Source: Streptomyces mayonensis (GTDB lineage: Bacteria > Actinomycetota > Actinomycetes > Streptomycetales > Streptomycetaceae). Taken from it: a DNA stretch of 39,821 nucleotides. Position 1 is the first letter of the stretch. The number at the start of each line of letters is the position of its first letter. Shown piece by piece: positions 6,612-16,137 of this stretch. The notes under the pieces are model-generated. The model saw only the letters and a list, made by a program, of their open reading frames with translations. It was not told the origin of the DNA and did not search any database. The position numbers and the translations under genes were made by a program. The DNA lies in the NCBI RefSeq assembly GCF_018982965.1, contig NZ_JACBYP010000079.1, positions 1-39,821 of the forward strand, in the 5' to 3' direction.

Positions 6612-8216
6612 TCAGTGCTGGGGCGTGACCCCGGCCCGCAGCAGCCCGTACGTGTAGGCGTCCTCCAGGGCCTGCCACGAGGCGGCGATGACGTTCTCCG
6701 CGACACCCACGGTGGCCCACTCCCCCGTGCCGTCGCTCGTGGAGATGAGCACCCGGGTCGTGGACCGGGTGCCGTGCACGCCCTCCAGGATGCGGACCTT
6801 GTAGTCGACCAGGTCCAGCTTGGCCAGCTCCGGGTAGATCTTCTCCAGGGCGACGCGCAGGCACCGGTCCAGCGCGTTGACCGGGCCGTTGCCCTCGGCG
6901 GTGGCGACGATGCGCTCGCCCTTGGCCCAGAGCTTCACCGTGGCCTCGTTGGCGTGGCTGCCGTCGGGGCGGTCCTCGATGATCGCCCGCCGGGACTCGA
7001 CGTCGAAGTACTTCAGGGGCTCGCCCTGGACCTCGGCGCGCAGCAGCAGCTCGAAGCTGGCGTCGGCGGCCTCGTAGGTGTAGCCCGCCAGCTCGCGCTC
7101 CTTGACCCGCTCGACGACCCGCCCGACCAGTTCCCGGTCGCCGCCGAGGTCGATGCCGAGTTCCTTGCCCTTGAGCTCGATGGAGGCGCGGCCGGCCATG
7201 TCGGAGACGAGCATCCGCATGGTGTTGCCGACCAGCTCGGGGTCGATGTGCTGGTACAGGTCGGGGTCGACCTTGATGGCGGAGGCGTGCAGTCCGGCCT
7301 TGTGCGCGAAGGCGGACACGCCGACGTAGGGCTGGTGGGTGGAGGGGGTGAGGTTGACGATCTCGGCGATGGCGTGGGAGATCCGCGTCGTCTCCCGCAG
7401 CCGGCCCTCGGGCAGGACCTTCTTGCCGTACTTGAGCTCCAGCGCGGCCACGACCGGGAAGAGGTTGGCGTTGCCGACGCGCTCGCCGTAGCCGTTCGCC
7501 GTGCACTGGACGTGGGTCGCGCCCGCGTCGACGGCGGCGAGGCTGTTGGCGACGGCGCACCCGGTGTCGTCCTGGGCGTGGATGCCGAGCCGGGCGCCGG
7601 TGTCGGCCAGCACCGTGGCGACCACGGCCTGGATCTGCGCCGGGAGCATGCCTCCGTTGGTGTCGCACAGGATGACGACGTCGGCGCCGGCCTCCGCGGC
7701 GGTGCGCACGACCGACTTCGCGTACTCGGGGTTGGCCCGGTAGCCGTCGAAGAAGTGCTCGCAGTCGACGAAGACCCGGCGGCCCTCGGCCCTGAGGTGG
7801 GAGACCGTGTCGGCGATCATCGCCAGGTTCTCCTCCAGCGTGGTCCGCAACGCCAGCTCGACGTGCCGGTCGTGGGACTTGGCGACCAGGGTGATCACCT
7901 CGGCACCCGAGTCCAGCAGCGCCTTGACCTGGTAGTCGTCGGCGGCGCGCGCGCCCGGGCGGCGGGTGGCGCCGAAGGCGACCAGCCGGGCGTGCCGGAA
8001 GTCGATCTCCTCCCGGGCGCGGGCGAAGAACTCGGTGTCCCGGGGATTGGCGCCGGGCCAGCCGCCCTCGATGAAGCCCACCCCGAAGTCGTCCAGGTAC
8101 CGTGCGATGGCCAGCTTGTCCGCGACCGTGAGGTTGATCCCCTCGCGCTGCGCGCCGTCGCGCAGGGTGGTGTCGAATACGTGGAACGAATCGTCGAGTT
8201 CGCTGGTTGCGGTCAT
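6612..8216 (-). CDS. cimA: (R)-citramalate synthase
   Basis: A 534-residue alpha-isopropylmalate synthase superfamily enzyme. It would condense pyruvate with acetyl-CoA to give (R)-citramalate, which feeds 2-oxobutyrate and isoleucine without threonine deaminase. The catalytic TIM barrel opens with FDTTLRDGAQREGINL near residue 13 and includes HAQDDTGCAVANSL and QCTANGYGERVGNANL (residues about 212-246). These carry the metal-binding His residues and the glycine motif. The C-terminal third (about 400-525) is a LeuA-type regulatory domain. Homocitrate or isopropylmalate synthase is less likely given the overall sequence, which I recognise as the CimA/LeuA-2 subgroup. The start ATG has AGGAG 11 bases upstream. 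A leader peptide and terminator precede it (8321-8458). Confidence 0.9.
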   Translation of the reverse strand: MTATSELDDSFHVFDTTLRDGAQREGINLTVADKLAIARYLDDFGVGFIEGGWPGANPRDTEFFARAREEIDFRHARLVAFGATRRPGARAADDYQVKALLDSGAEVITLVAKSHDRHVELALRTTLEENLAMIADTVSHLRAEGRRVFVDCEHFFDGYRANPEYAKSVVRTAAEAGADVVILCDTNGGMLPAQIQAVVATVLADTGARLGIHAQDDTGCAVANSLAAVDAGATHVQCTANGYGERVGNANLFPVVAALELKYGKKVLPEGRLRETTRISHAIAEIVNLTPSTHQPYVGVSAFAHKAGLHASAIKVDPDLYQHIDPELVGNTMRMLVSDMAGRASIELKGKELGIDLGGDRELVGRVVERVKERELAGYTYEAADASFELLLRAEVQGEPLKYFDVESRRAIIEDRPDGSHANEATVKLWAKGERIVATAEGNGPVNALDRCLRVALEKIYPELAKLDLVDYKVRILEGVHGTRSTTRVLISTSDGTGEWATVGVAENVIAASWQALEDAYTYGLLRAGVTPQH

Positions 8217-8320
8217 GATCTGAAGGCTCCTGTATGGGGTCTCGGTCTACCGGAATGACGGATTCCACCGGCCGTGTGGCTTCCCGCGCCGCTGCCCCCT
8301 CCCGGCTGGAGATGGGCCGG

Positions 8321-8353
8321 GAAAACGAAAAACCTCTCGCGGGTGCGAGAGGT
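8321..8353 (-). terminator. cimA: Intrinsic terminator in the cimA leader (attenuator)
   Basis: On the minus strand a perfect nine-base stem ACCTCTCGC/GCGAGAGGT (8353-8345 and 8340-8332) with a four-base loop is followed by a T-rich run. It points toward cimA, whose start is about 115 bases downstream, and so would stop transcription before the gene. It begins 54 bases after the stop codon of the short ORF at 8408-8458. Confidence 0.85.
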
Positions 8354-8380
8354 CTGCGCGCGGGTCGAGGACGACGGTGT

Positions 8381-8407
8381 CCACCCGTACCTGGTCGTAC
8401 GCGGTGG
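8381..8407 (-). promoter_or_regulatory. cimA: Pause-type hairpin next to the cimA leader stop codon
   Basis: Immediately after the leader stop codon the minus strand can pair CCACC with GGTGG and, inside, GTAC with GTAC. This is the position of the 1:2 hairpin in classical amino-acid attenuators. A matching hairpin occupies the same place in the ilvB leader (23368-23401). Confidence 0.6.
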
Positions 8408-8458
8408 TCACTGCGGACCGGCGCGCCTGCTGCCAATAATCATGGCGAACGAGAGCAC
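8408..8458 (-). CDS. Putative cimA leader peptide MLSFAMIIGSRRAGPQ
   Basis: A 16-residue ORF (GTG start at 8458; alternatively 11 residues from ATG at 8443) with two adjacent ATT isoleucine codons. Isoleucine is the end product of the citramalate pathway, so stalling at these codons under isoleucine shortage would favour read-through into cimA. A CAAAAT hexamer ends six bases before the GTG with GTGAGA 17 bases farther up, so the leader may be translated from a leaderless transcript. Layout relative to hairpin and terminator equals that of ilvB. The function is inferred from layout; there is no direct proof of translation. Confidence 0.6.
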   Translation of the reverse strand: MLSFAMIIGSRRAGPQ

Positions 8459-8558
8459 GGGGGAATTTTGGCACACTCTGTTCCTCTTCTCACTGCCCGT
8501 CTCAGGATGCGAGCGGAGACCGTCCGGATCAGTGCGATCGTGGCGGCGGGGAACGGGT

Positions 8559-8593
8559 GAAGGGCTGCCCCGTTCCCCGCCGGGCAGCCCTTC
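8559..8593 (-). terminator. ilvE terminator hairpin
   Basis: A perfect 12-base inverted repeat GAAGGGCTGCCC/GGGCAGCCCTTC with an 11-base loop, 33 bases past the ilvE stop. There is no strong T-run. It separates ilvE from the cimA leader promoter. Confidence 0.7.
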
Positions 8594-8625
8594 GTCACAG
8601 GTCTCGGCTGCAACAGCCGCCGTTC

Positions 8626-9714
8626 TCAGCCCAGCGTGTGCATCCAACCGTGCTTGTCCTCGGTCGTGCCGCGCTGGATGTCCAGTAGGGCCGCCCGCAG
8701 GCGCTGCGTCACCTCGCCGGGCTCGCCGCCGCTCTGCTGCCACTCGGCGCCGGGCCGCTTGACCGTGCCGACCGGTGTGATCACGGCGGCGGTGCCGCAG
8801 GCGAAGACCTCGGTGAGGGTGCCGTTCTCCGAGTCGCGCTGCCACTGGTCGATCGAGACACGGCCCTCCTCTGCCTCGTAGCCGAGGTCGCGGGCGACGG
8901 TGAGCAGGGAGTCGCGCGTGACGCCCTCCAGGATGGAGCCGGTGAGGGTGGGGGTGATGATCTTGTTCCCGTAGACGAAGTACAGGTTCATGCCGCCCAG
9001 TTCCTCGACCCACGTGCGCTCGATGGCGTCGAGGTAGCAGACCTGGTCGCAGCCCTTCGCGGCGGCCTCGGCCTGGGCGAGCAGGGAGGCCGCGTAGTTG
9101 CCGCCGGTCTTGGCATCGCCCATGCCGCCGGGGACGGCGCGCACGCGGTCCTCGGAGACCCAGATGGAGACCGGCTTGACGCCGCCCGGGAAGTAGGCGC
9201 CGGCCGGGGAGGCGATGACCAGGAACAGGTACTCGTTGGCCGGCTTGACGCCCAGTCCGACCTCGGTGGCGATCATGAAGGGGCGCAGGTAGAGGGATTC
9301 CTCGCCGCCGTGCGCCGGAACCCACTTCTCGTCCTGGCCGACCAGCGCGTCGCAGGCCTCGATGAAGGTCTCCACCGGCAGCTCCGGCATCCCGAGGCGG
9401 CGGGCGGAGGCCTGGAAGCGGGCGCCGTTCTTCTCGGGGCGGAAGGTCGCGACCGAGCCGTCGGGGCGGCGGTAGGCCTTGAGGCCCTCGAAGATCTCCT
9501 GGGCGTAGTGCAGGACCATGGCGGCCGGGTCCAGGGAGAGCGGGGCGTACGGAACGAGCCGGCCGTCGTGCCAGCCGCGGCCCTCGGTCCACTTGATGGT
9601 CACCATGTGGTCGGTGAAGTGGCGGCCGAACCCGGGGTTGGCCAGAATCGCCTCCCGTTCCGCGTCGGAGAGCGGGGTGGCGGAGGGCTTGAGCTCGATC
9701 GTGGGCGTCGTCAT
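8626..9714 (-). CDS. ilvE: Branched-chain amino acid aminotransferase
   Basis: A 362-residue PLP fold-type IV aminotransferase that reversibly transfers the amino group between glutamate and the 2-oxo acids of leucine, isoleucine and valine. Landmarks are YAQEIFEGLKAYRRPDG (about 60-76), LYLRPFMIATE (about 143-153), and GDAKTGGNYAAS (about 200-211), where the Lys forms the Schiff base. EELGGMNLYFVYG and the phosphate-binding SLLTVARDLGYEAEE follow. Length is typical of the BCAT class. Start ATG at 9714 has AAGGA about ten bases upstream. It lies between leuB and cimA on the same strand, with its own predicted promoter and a terminator on each side, so it seems to be transcribed alone. Confidence 0.96.
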   Translation of the reverse strand: MTTPTIELKPSATPLSDAEREAILANPGFGRHFTDHMVTIKWTEGRGWHDGRLVPYAPLSLDPAAMVLHYAQEIFEGLKAYRRPDGSVATFRPEKNGARFQASARRLGMPELPVETFIEACDALVGQDEKWVPAHGGEESLYLRPFMIATEVGLGVKPANEYLFLVIASPAGAYFPGGVKPVSIWVSEDRVRAVPGGMGDAKTGGNYAASLLAQAEAAAKGCDQVCYLDAIERTWVEELGGMNLYFVYGNKIITPTLTGSILEGVTRDSLLTVARDLGYEAEEGRVSIDQWQRDSENGTLTEVFACGTAAVITPVGTVKRPGAEWQQSGGEPGEVTQRLRAALLDIQRGTTEDKHGWMHTLG

Positions 9715-9826
9715 GGAGTGATGTCCTTCACCGGTTTTGGTTGTGACGGGCCGCTGTCACGCCCGTACGGCCGGTGGCCGGTGCCGGGGCGTCCGGGCAT
9801 TCCCTCATGTCGCGGCTCCGCGTTCG

Positions 9827-9856
9827 ATTATCGCGCGCGGCCTGTGACGGATGAAA
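9827..9856 (-). promoter_or_regulatory. ilvE: Candidate ilvE promoter
   Basis: On the minus strand TTTCAT (9856-9851) and GATAAT (9832-9827) are 18 bases apart. Transcription would begin near 9820, giving a leader of about 105 bases. No amino-acid-rich leader peptide or T-tailed terminator was found in that leader. Confidence 0.4.
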
Positions 9857-9910
9857 CGGGGTGAATGCGGCCCAGGTTCTGAATGGTCGCACCTGGCGGA
9901 CGCAGGAGAA

Positions 9911-9944
9911 AGCCGCCGGGTGTCTCGTTCTGGACCCGGCGGCT
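9911..9944 (-). terminator. leuB terminator hairpin
   Basis: Perfect 11-base arms AGCCGCCGGGT/ACCCGGCGGCT with a 12-base loop, 32 bases after the leuB stop, followed on the minus strand by TTCTCC. Confidence 0.75.
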
Positions 9945-9976
9945 TCGGCTTGGATTCGGTCGAGTGGCGCGGCGGG

Positions 9977-11029
9977 TCAGCCGGCTACTCGTACGGCGAG
10001 TGCGTCGCCGATCTCGGAGGTGCTCCGGGCGGGCAGACCGCCGCGCTCGCCGAGGTCGGCGGAGACGGCCGCCTCGATCCGGGCCGCCTCGGCGTCGTGG
10101 CCGAGGTGGCGCAGGAGCAGGGCGACGGACAGGACCGTGGCGGTGGGGTCGGCCTTGCCCTGGCCGGCGATGTCGGGCGCGGAGCCGTGCACCGGCTCGA
10201 ACATCGAGGGGAATTCGCCGGACGGGTTGATGTTCCCGCTGGCGGCGACGCCGATGCCGCCGGAGACGGCCGCGGCGAGGTCGGTGATGATGTCGCCGAA
10301 GAGGTTGTCGGTGACGATCACGTCGAAGCGGGCCGGGTCGGTGACCAGGTAGATGGTCGCGGCGTCGACGTGGATGTAGTCGGTGGTGACCTCGGGGAAC
10401 TCGGCGGCCACCTTGTTGAAGGTGTCGGTCCACAGGTGGCCCGCGAAGGTCAGCACGTTGTTCTTGTGGACCAGCGTGAGCTTCTTGCGGGGACGGGCCT
10501 GGGCGCGGGCGAAGGCGTCACGGACGACGCGCTCGACGCCGTAGGCCGTGTTGACGGAGACCTCGGTGGCGACCTCGTGCTCGGTGCCCTTGCGGATGGT
10601 GCCGCCGTTGCCCGTGTACGGACCCTCGGTGCCTTCGCGGACGACGACGAAGTCGATCTCCGGCCGGCCGGCCAGCGGCGACTCGACTCCGGGCTGCAGC
10701 TTGCTCGGGCGCAGGTTGACGTGGTGGTCGAAGGCGAAGCGGAGCTTGAGCAGGAAGCCGCGCTCCAGCACGCCGGACGGCACGGAGGGGTCGCCGATGG
10801 CGCCGAGCAGGATGGCGTCGTGGCCCTTCAGGGCGTCGAGGTCGGCGTCGGTGAGGGTCTCACCGGTGGCGTGGTAGCGCCGGGCGCCGAAGTCGAACTC
10901 CTTGGTCTCCAGCTTCACATCCTGCGGGAGGACGGCGGCCAGGACCTTGAGACCTTCGGTCACGACCTCCTGGCCGATGCCGTCACCGGGGATCACTGCG
11001 AGATTGAGGCTGCGAGAACTTGCCGACAT
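9977..11029 (-). CDS. leuB: 3-isopropylmalate dehydrogenase
   Basis: A 350-residue NAD- and metal-dependent decarboxylating dehydrogenase of the isocitrate/isopropylmalate family. It oxidises 3-isopropylmalate in leucine synthesis; the same enzyme type can oxidise erythro-3-methylmalate in the citramalate route to isoleucine, which fits a cimA neighbour. Motifs are LNLAVIPGDGIGQEVV at the N-terminus, the substrate-binding VVREGTEGPY (about 130), the KNN region (TLVHKNNVL), FDVIVTDNLFGDIITDLAAA (metal Asp residues) and EPVHGSAPDIAGQGKADP (about 275). Start ATG at 11029 follows TAGGGT by seven bases, so a leaderless mRNA is possible; the alternative start at 11080 adds 17 unlikely residues. A hairpin terminator follows at 9911-9944. 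Confidence 0.95.
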   Translation of the reverse strand: MSASSRSLNLAVIPGDGIGQEVVTEGLKVLAAVLPQDVKLETKEFDFGARRYHATGETLTDADLDALKGHDAILLGAIGDPSVPSGVLERGFLLKLRFAFDHHVNLRPSKLQPGVESPLAGRPEIDFVVVREGTEGPYTGNGGTIRKGTEHEVATEVSVNTAYGVERVVRDAFARAQARPRKKLTLVHKNNVLTFAGHLWTDTFNKVAAEFPEVTTDYIHVDAATIYLVTDPARFDVIVTDNLFGDIITDLAAAVSGGIGVAASGNINPSGEFPSMFEPVHGSAPDIAGQGKADPTATVLSVALLLRHLGHDAEAARIEAAVSADLGERGGLPARSTSEIGDALAVRVAG

Positions 11030-11104
11030 GTGCGGCACCCTACCCCCCTGTCCCACGGGATGACACGCTCCGTCCGGCATGCGGACGCCGTCCGCGGCTG
11101 TCGC

Positions 11105-11236
11105 TCAGTGGCCGGTGGCGCCGCCGTTGTCCCGGCGGTCGAGGGCGCGCTGGAGGGCGGCCGCGGCGTTCTTGCGGTCGGAGTCGCTCGTACGGGAGGG
11201 GTGACGGACTCGGCGGCGGACGATCGTCTCGGCCAT
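11105..11236 (-). CDS. Small conserved basic protein, function unknown
   Basis: A 43-residue protein, MAETIVRRRVRHPSRTSDSD and onward to RRDNGGATGH, rich in Arg (10 residues), with an amphipathic NAAAALQRALDR helix. GAAGGAG lies about ten bases before the ATG, a strong ribosome site. I remember a similar small ORF beside leuB in other Streptomyces, but I recognise no domain. It is 75 bases upstream of leuB on the same strand and may be co-transcribed with it or supply a long leader. Cytoplasmic; possibly nucleic-acid binding from its charge, which is only a guess. Confidence 0.7.
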   Translation of the reverse strand: MAETIVRRRVRHPSRTSDSDRKNAAAALQRALDRRDNGGATGH

Positions 11237-11435
11237 GGGAATCGACTCCTTCGGCGCTGAGGCAGCGCGGAGAGCGAGCGGTGCGGAGAGTCGCCGGAAG
11301 GGGCGGGGAGCGCGGGCCGCAGGGATCGCCTGCACGGGGCTCACGACCGCCGGCCGCTCGATCGAGCGGAACGTTCGGCTCCTACAAAGTTAAGGGAGCG
11401 GGGAGCATCTGTCTCCACACTTACTCGGACTTCCT

Positions 11436-11450
11436 ACTATCTGAGACAGT
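11436..11450. promoter_or_regulatory. Near-perfect palindrome ACTATCTGAGACAGT
   Basis: Seven-base arms ACTATCT/AGACAGT (six of seven pairs) around G, in the gap between the pruA terminator and the small gene at 11105-11236. It could be an operator for the minus-strand transcript. No bound regulator is suggested by the sequence. Confidence 0.3.
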
Positions 11451-11480
11451 GCCCTCGGTCACACGGCCCCGACCTGTGAA

Positions 11481-11524
11481 AACGCCCCGGGGGCCAGGCC
11501 GGTCGACCTGGCCCCCGGGGCGTT
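11481..11524. terminator. Strong hairpin terminator after pruA
   Basis: Perfect 18-base arms AACGCCCCGGGGGCCAGG/CCTGGCCCCCGGGGCGTT with an eight-base loop, 12 bases past the pruA stop codon. On the minus strand TTCAC follows. The symmetry suggests action in both directions. Confidence 0.85.
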
Positions 11525-11536
11525 CGCGAGCGGTTT

Positions 11537-13177
<1,641 letters not shown>

Positions 13178-13226
13178 GGGTTCCGTAACTCCTTGACTTG
13201 AGCGGGTTGTGCGAGCGGGTGCGGGC

Positions 13227-14153
13227 TCAGCCCTTGCTGACCATCGAGCGGGCGAAGAACCGGAGGTTCGCCGGCTTCTCCGCGAGACGGCGCATGAAGT
13301 AGCCGTACCAGTCGGTGCCGTAGGCCGTGTAGACGCGCATGCGGTGCCCCTCGGCGGCCAGCCGCAGGTGCTCGTCGCCCCGGATGCCGTACAGCATCTG
13401 GAACTCGTACTCGTCGAGCTTGCGTCCGGCCGTGCGGGCCAGCTCCTGGGCGATGGAGATCAGGCGCGGGTCGTGCGACCCGACCATCGGATAGCCCTCG
13501 CCCTCCATCAGGGTGCGCAGGATCCGCACGTACGCCTTGTCGATCTCGTGGCGCTGCTGGTACGCGACCTCTGCGGGCTCCTTGTAGGCGCCCTTCACCA
13601 ACCGTACGCGAGAGCCGCTGTCGGCCAGGCGGCGCGCGTCGTCCTCGGTGCGGAAGAGGTAGGCCTGGATGACGCAGCCGGTCTGCGGGAAGTCCTTGCG
13701 CAGCTCCTCGTGGATGGCGAACATCGAGTCGAGGGTCGTGTGGTCCTCCGCGTCCAGGGTGACCGTGGTGCCGATCTCGGCGGCGGCCTCGACGACCGGA
13801 CGGACGTTCGCGGCGGCCAGCTCGTGGCCGCCGTCCAGCGCCTGGCCGAACATCGACAGCTTCACGGACATCTCGGCGCGGGTGCCGAGGCCCAGGGGCT
13901 TCAGCCGGTCGATCAGCTCGAGGTAGGCGTCGCGGGCGGCCCCGGCCTGTGCGGGGGTGGTGATGTCCTCGCCGACGACGTCCATCGTCAGCTCCAGGCC
14001 CTGCTCGGTGAGGTCGCGGACGATCGGCACGATCTCGTCGACCGACTCGCCGGGGATGAACCGGTCGACGACCGGCTTCGTCACAGGCGCGGCCGAGACC
14101 AGCCGGCGCATCCGGTCGCTGCGCGACGCGGCGAGAATCACGGGACCCAGCAC
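13227..14153 (-). CDS. putA: Proline dehydrogenase
   Basis: A 308-residue monofunctional FAD-dependent proline dehydrogenase that oxidises proline to pyrroline-5-carboxylate and passes electrons to the membrane quinone pool. The beta/alpha barrel motifs are LGLGTRAEMSVKLSMFG, TVTLDAEDHTTLDSMFAI, RLVKGAYKEPAEVAYQ (flavin-site Arg/Lys), VGSHDPRLI, YEFQMLYGIRGDEH and YTAYGTDWYGYFMRRLAEKP (substrate-binding Arg pair). I chose the GTG at 14153 because GGAGGT stands seven bases before it and the upstream extension to 14225 reads like non-coding sequence. It is the first gene of the putA-pruA operon and diverges from a PucR-type regulator. Confidence 0.94.
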   Translation of the reverse strand: MLGPVILAASRSDRMRRLVSAAPVTKPVVDRFIPGESVDEIVPIVRDLTEQGLELTMDVVGEDITTPAQAGAARDAYLELIDRLKPLGLGTRAEMSVKLSMFGQALDGGHELAAANVRPVVEAAAEIGTTVTLDAEDHTTLDSMFAIHEELRKDFPQTGCVIQAYLFRTEDDARRLADSGSRVRLVKGAYKEPAEVAYQQRHEIDKAYVRILRTLMEGEGYPMVGSHDPRLISIAQELARTAGRKLDEYEFQMLYGIRGDEHLRLAAEGHRMRVYTAYGTDWYGYFMRRLAEKPANLRFFARSMVSKG

Positions 14154-14301
14154 GGGGCACCTCCACTTGCCAACCAACACGAGGCCGCGCCCGGAGTCCG
14201 GTGTCCAGGGGTTCGGGAACGGCACGGAGAACCACCGTGAAATCTAGGGACGGTCCCGATCGTCGGCCATCGACAGCTGTCACGCATCCGTGCCGCGGAT
14301 C

Positions 14302-14317
14302 TCATACAGATGTATGA
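14302..14317. promoter_or_regulatory. Palindrome TCATACAGATGTATGA upstream of the PucR gene
   Basis: Perfect six-base arms TCATAC/GTATGA around AGAT, in the gap between putA and its divergent regulator, 13 bases ahead of the chosen regulator start. It is a good candidate autoregulatory or operon-control site. Confidence 0.45.
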
Positions 14318-14330
14318 AGGCCGTGCGAGT

Positions 14331-15548
14331 ATGCGGCAGAATGCCCGGGTGACGCCGGATTCCAGAAGTGAGTACCAGGAGCTGATCGACGAGATCTCGG
14401 AGCTCCTGGGCGCTCCCGCGACGCTCGAGAACCGCGACTTCGAGCTGATCGCCTTCGGCGCGTACGACAGCGAGGGCGACCTCGACCCCTCCGTCCTGGA
14501 CCCGGTGCGCACCCGGTCGATCCTGACCCGGCGCTCCACCGCCGCCGTCCGCTCCTGGTTCGAGGGCTTCGGCATCACCCGGGCGACCGGGCCGGTCCGT
14601 ATCCCGCCGACCCCTCAGGCGGGGGTGTACCGGGGCCGTACATGTCTGCCGGTACGCCATCGGGGTGTGGTCCTCGGCTACGTCTGGCTGCTCGACACCG
14701 ATCCGGGCCCGACCGAGCGGCAGCTGGCGGCGGCCATGGCGGTGACGGTCCGGATCGGCGCGCTGCTCGCGGACGAGGCACAGCACGGCGCCGACCTGAG
14801 CCGGGAGCTGCGGGCGGTGCTGACCGCCGAGCGGGGCTGGCAGCGGGACATGGCGATCGCGGAGCTGCGCACGGCGCTCGGCGCCCGCGCGGACACCCCG
14901 CACGCGGTGGTCTGTGTGGCGCCCTGGCCGTCGGCGGACCCGGACGACGCGCCCTCGGTCCGTACGGTGCCGGGGGCGACCGCACTGTGCACGGTGCCGT
15001 GGGGGACGGCGGGGCAGTCGCTGGCGCTGCTGGTCAGGCTGCGTGCGGCGGACGTGCCGGCCCCGGCGACCGCGGCGGCGGGGCGGCTGCTGGAACGGGC
15101 CCCGGGCGCGGCCGGCCCGGGCCCGGGTGCCGCGGGGGTGGTCGCGGCCGGGGTGTCCGCACCGCGCACGGGGCTCGCGGAGCTGGGGGCGGCCTGGTGG
15201 GAGGCGTCGGCGGCGGCCCGGGCGGCGCGGGCCGAGTCGCGGTTCGGGCCGGTCGCGCAGTGGACGTCGATCGGGCCGTTCCGGCTGCTGGCCGGACTGC
15301 CCCCGCACTCGGCCCACGACCCCGCCGTACGGGCGCTGCTCTCCCCCGCCCACCGTGAACTCGCCCGCACGGCGGAGGTGTACCTGGACCGTGCGGGCCA
15401 GGCCGGCCGTACCGCCGCCGAGCTGGGCATCCACCGCCAGACGCTGTACTACCGGCTCTCCCGCGTCGAACAGCTCACCGGCCTGGACCTGGACGACGGG
15501 GAGGACCGGCTGCTGCTGCACATGGCGCTCAAGGCGCACCGCCTGTAG
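14331..15548 (+). CDS. PucR/CdaR-type transcriptional regulator, probably of proline use
   Basis: A 405-residue regulator. The C-terminus has the PucR-type helix-turn-helix: AEVYLDRAGQAGRTAAELGIHRQTLYYRLSRVEQLTGLDL (about residues 345-385). The middle is a GAF-like or CdaR-type sensing region. The N-terminus EYQELIDEISELLGAPATLENRDFELIAFG resembles effector domains of this family. Divergent placement from putA-pruA strongly suggests it controls proline catabolism; PucR-family PutR does this in Bacillus. Start chosen at ATG 14331 because GAAGG lies ten bases upstream and an earlier ATG (14310) sits inside the palindrome at 14302-14317; GTG 14349 is a third option. Its last 20 bases overlap the converging TetR gene. 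Confidence 0.85.
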   Translation: MRQNARVTPDSRSEYQELIDEISELLGAPATLENRDFELIAFGAYDSEGDLDPSVLDPVRTRSILTRRSTAAVRSWFEGFGITRATGPVRIPPTPQAGVYRGRTCLPVRHRGVVLGYVWLLDTDPGPTERQLAAAMAVTVRIGALLADEAQHGADLSRELRAVLTAERGWQRDMAIAELRTALGARADTPHAVVCVAPWPSADPDDAPSVRTVPGATALCTVPWGTAGQSLALLVRLRAADVPAPATAAAGRLLERAPGAAGPGPGAAGVVAAGVSAPRTGLAELGAAWWEASAAARAARAESRFGPVAQWTSIGPFRLLAGLPPHSAHDPAVRALLSPAHRELARTAEVYLDRAGQAGRTAAELGIHRQTLYYRLSRVEQLTGLDLDDGEDRLLLHMALKAHRL

Positions 15549-16119
15549 CGGCGGCCCCGGTCCCCTCGATCACCCGGCGCAGGCCCTCGGTGAGCCGGTC
15601 CGCCTCGGGGGCGGACCCGGGGTCGAACGTCCACTGGGCCATGAGGCCCATCATCAGGGTCGTGTAGAAGGTGCCGAGCGTGTCGACGGCCTCCTCCGGC
15701 ACCTCGTCCTCGGGGGCGTCCGTGAACAGGGCGACGAGTCCGCGCGAGCCCTCGCGCTGGGCGCGCGCCAGGTGGTCGCGGACCTCCGGCACCTGGTCCC
15801 CGAGGGCCACGACCTCCATGCTCAGCCGCCACATCGAGCCCGGCCCGCGCATGGTTCCGACGACGTTCGACCACACCGAGGCGAACCGCTCCAGCGAGCC
15901 GGGCCCGCCCTTGACCTCGCCGTCGAAGGCCTCGGACATGTTCTCGACCATCGCCACGTACGCCTGCGCGAGCAGGGCGTCCTTCGACCCGTAGTGGTAG
16001 CCGATGGAGGCCAGGTTGGTCCCCGACTCCTTGACGATGTCGCGGGCCGTCGTGCGCACGAACCCCTTGGCGAGCAGGCAGCGCTTGGCGCCTTCGAGCA
16101 GATCCTCACGATGTCCCAT
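15529..16119 (-). CDS. TetR family repressor of the adjacent MFS exporter
   Basis: A 196-residue TetR regulator. The DNA-binding domain is at residues about 8-55: LLEGAKRCLLAKGFVRTTARDIVKESGTNLASIGYHYGSKDALL, with a textbook helix-turn-helix. The rest is the all-helical ligand domain, which is less conserved. AAGGTG lies seven bases before the ATG. It is divergent from an MFS drug exporter, with a striking array of 13-bp repeats in the 123 bases between, so it most likely represses both genes and is released by the exporter's substrate. The 3' end overlaps the converging PucR-type gene by 20 bases. Confidence 0.92.
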   Translation of the reverse strand: MGHREDLLEGAKRCLLAKGFVRTTARDIVKESGTNLASIGYHYGSKDALLAQAYVAMVENMSEAFDGEVKGGPGSLERFASVWSNVVGTMRGPGSMWRLSMEVVALGDQVPEVRDHLARAQREGSRGLVALFTDAPEDEVPEEAVDTLGTFYTTLMMGLMAQWTFDPGSAPEADRLTEGLRRVIEGTGAAATGGAP

Positions 16120-16137
16120 GACGTCACCTTACCCAGC

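Noticed and set aside
9728..9810. 26-codon ORF (MRECPDAPAPATG...) ahead of ilvE as a leader peptide
   Set aside because: No run of branched-chain codons, no T-tailed terminator after it, and it runs into the ilvE ribosome site.
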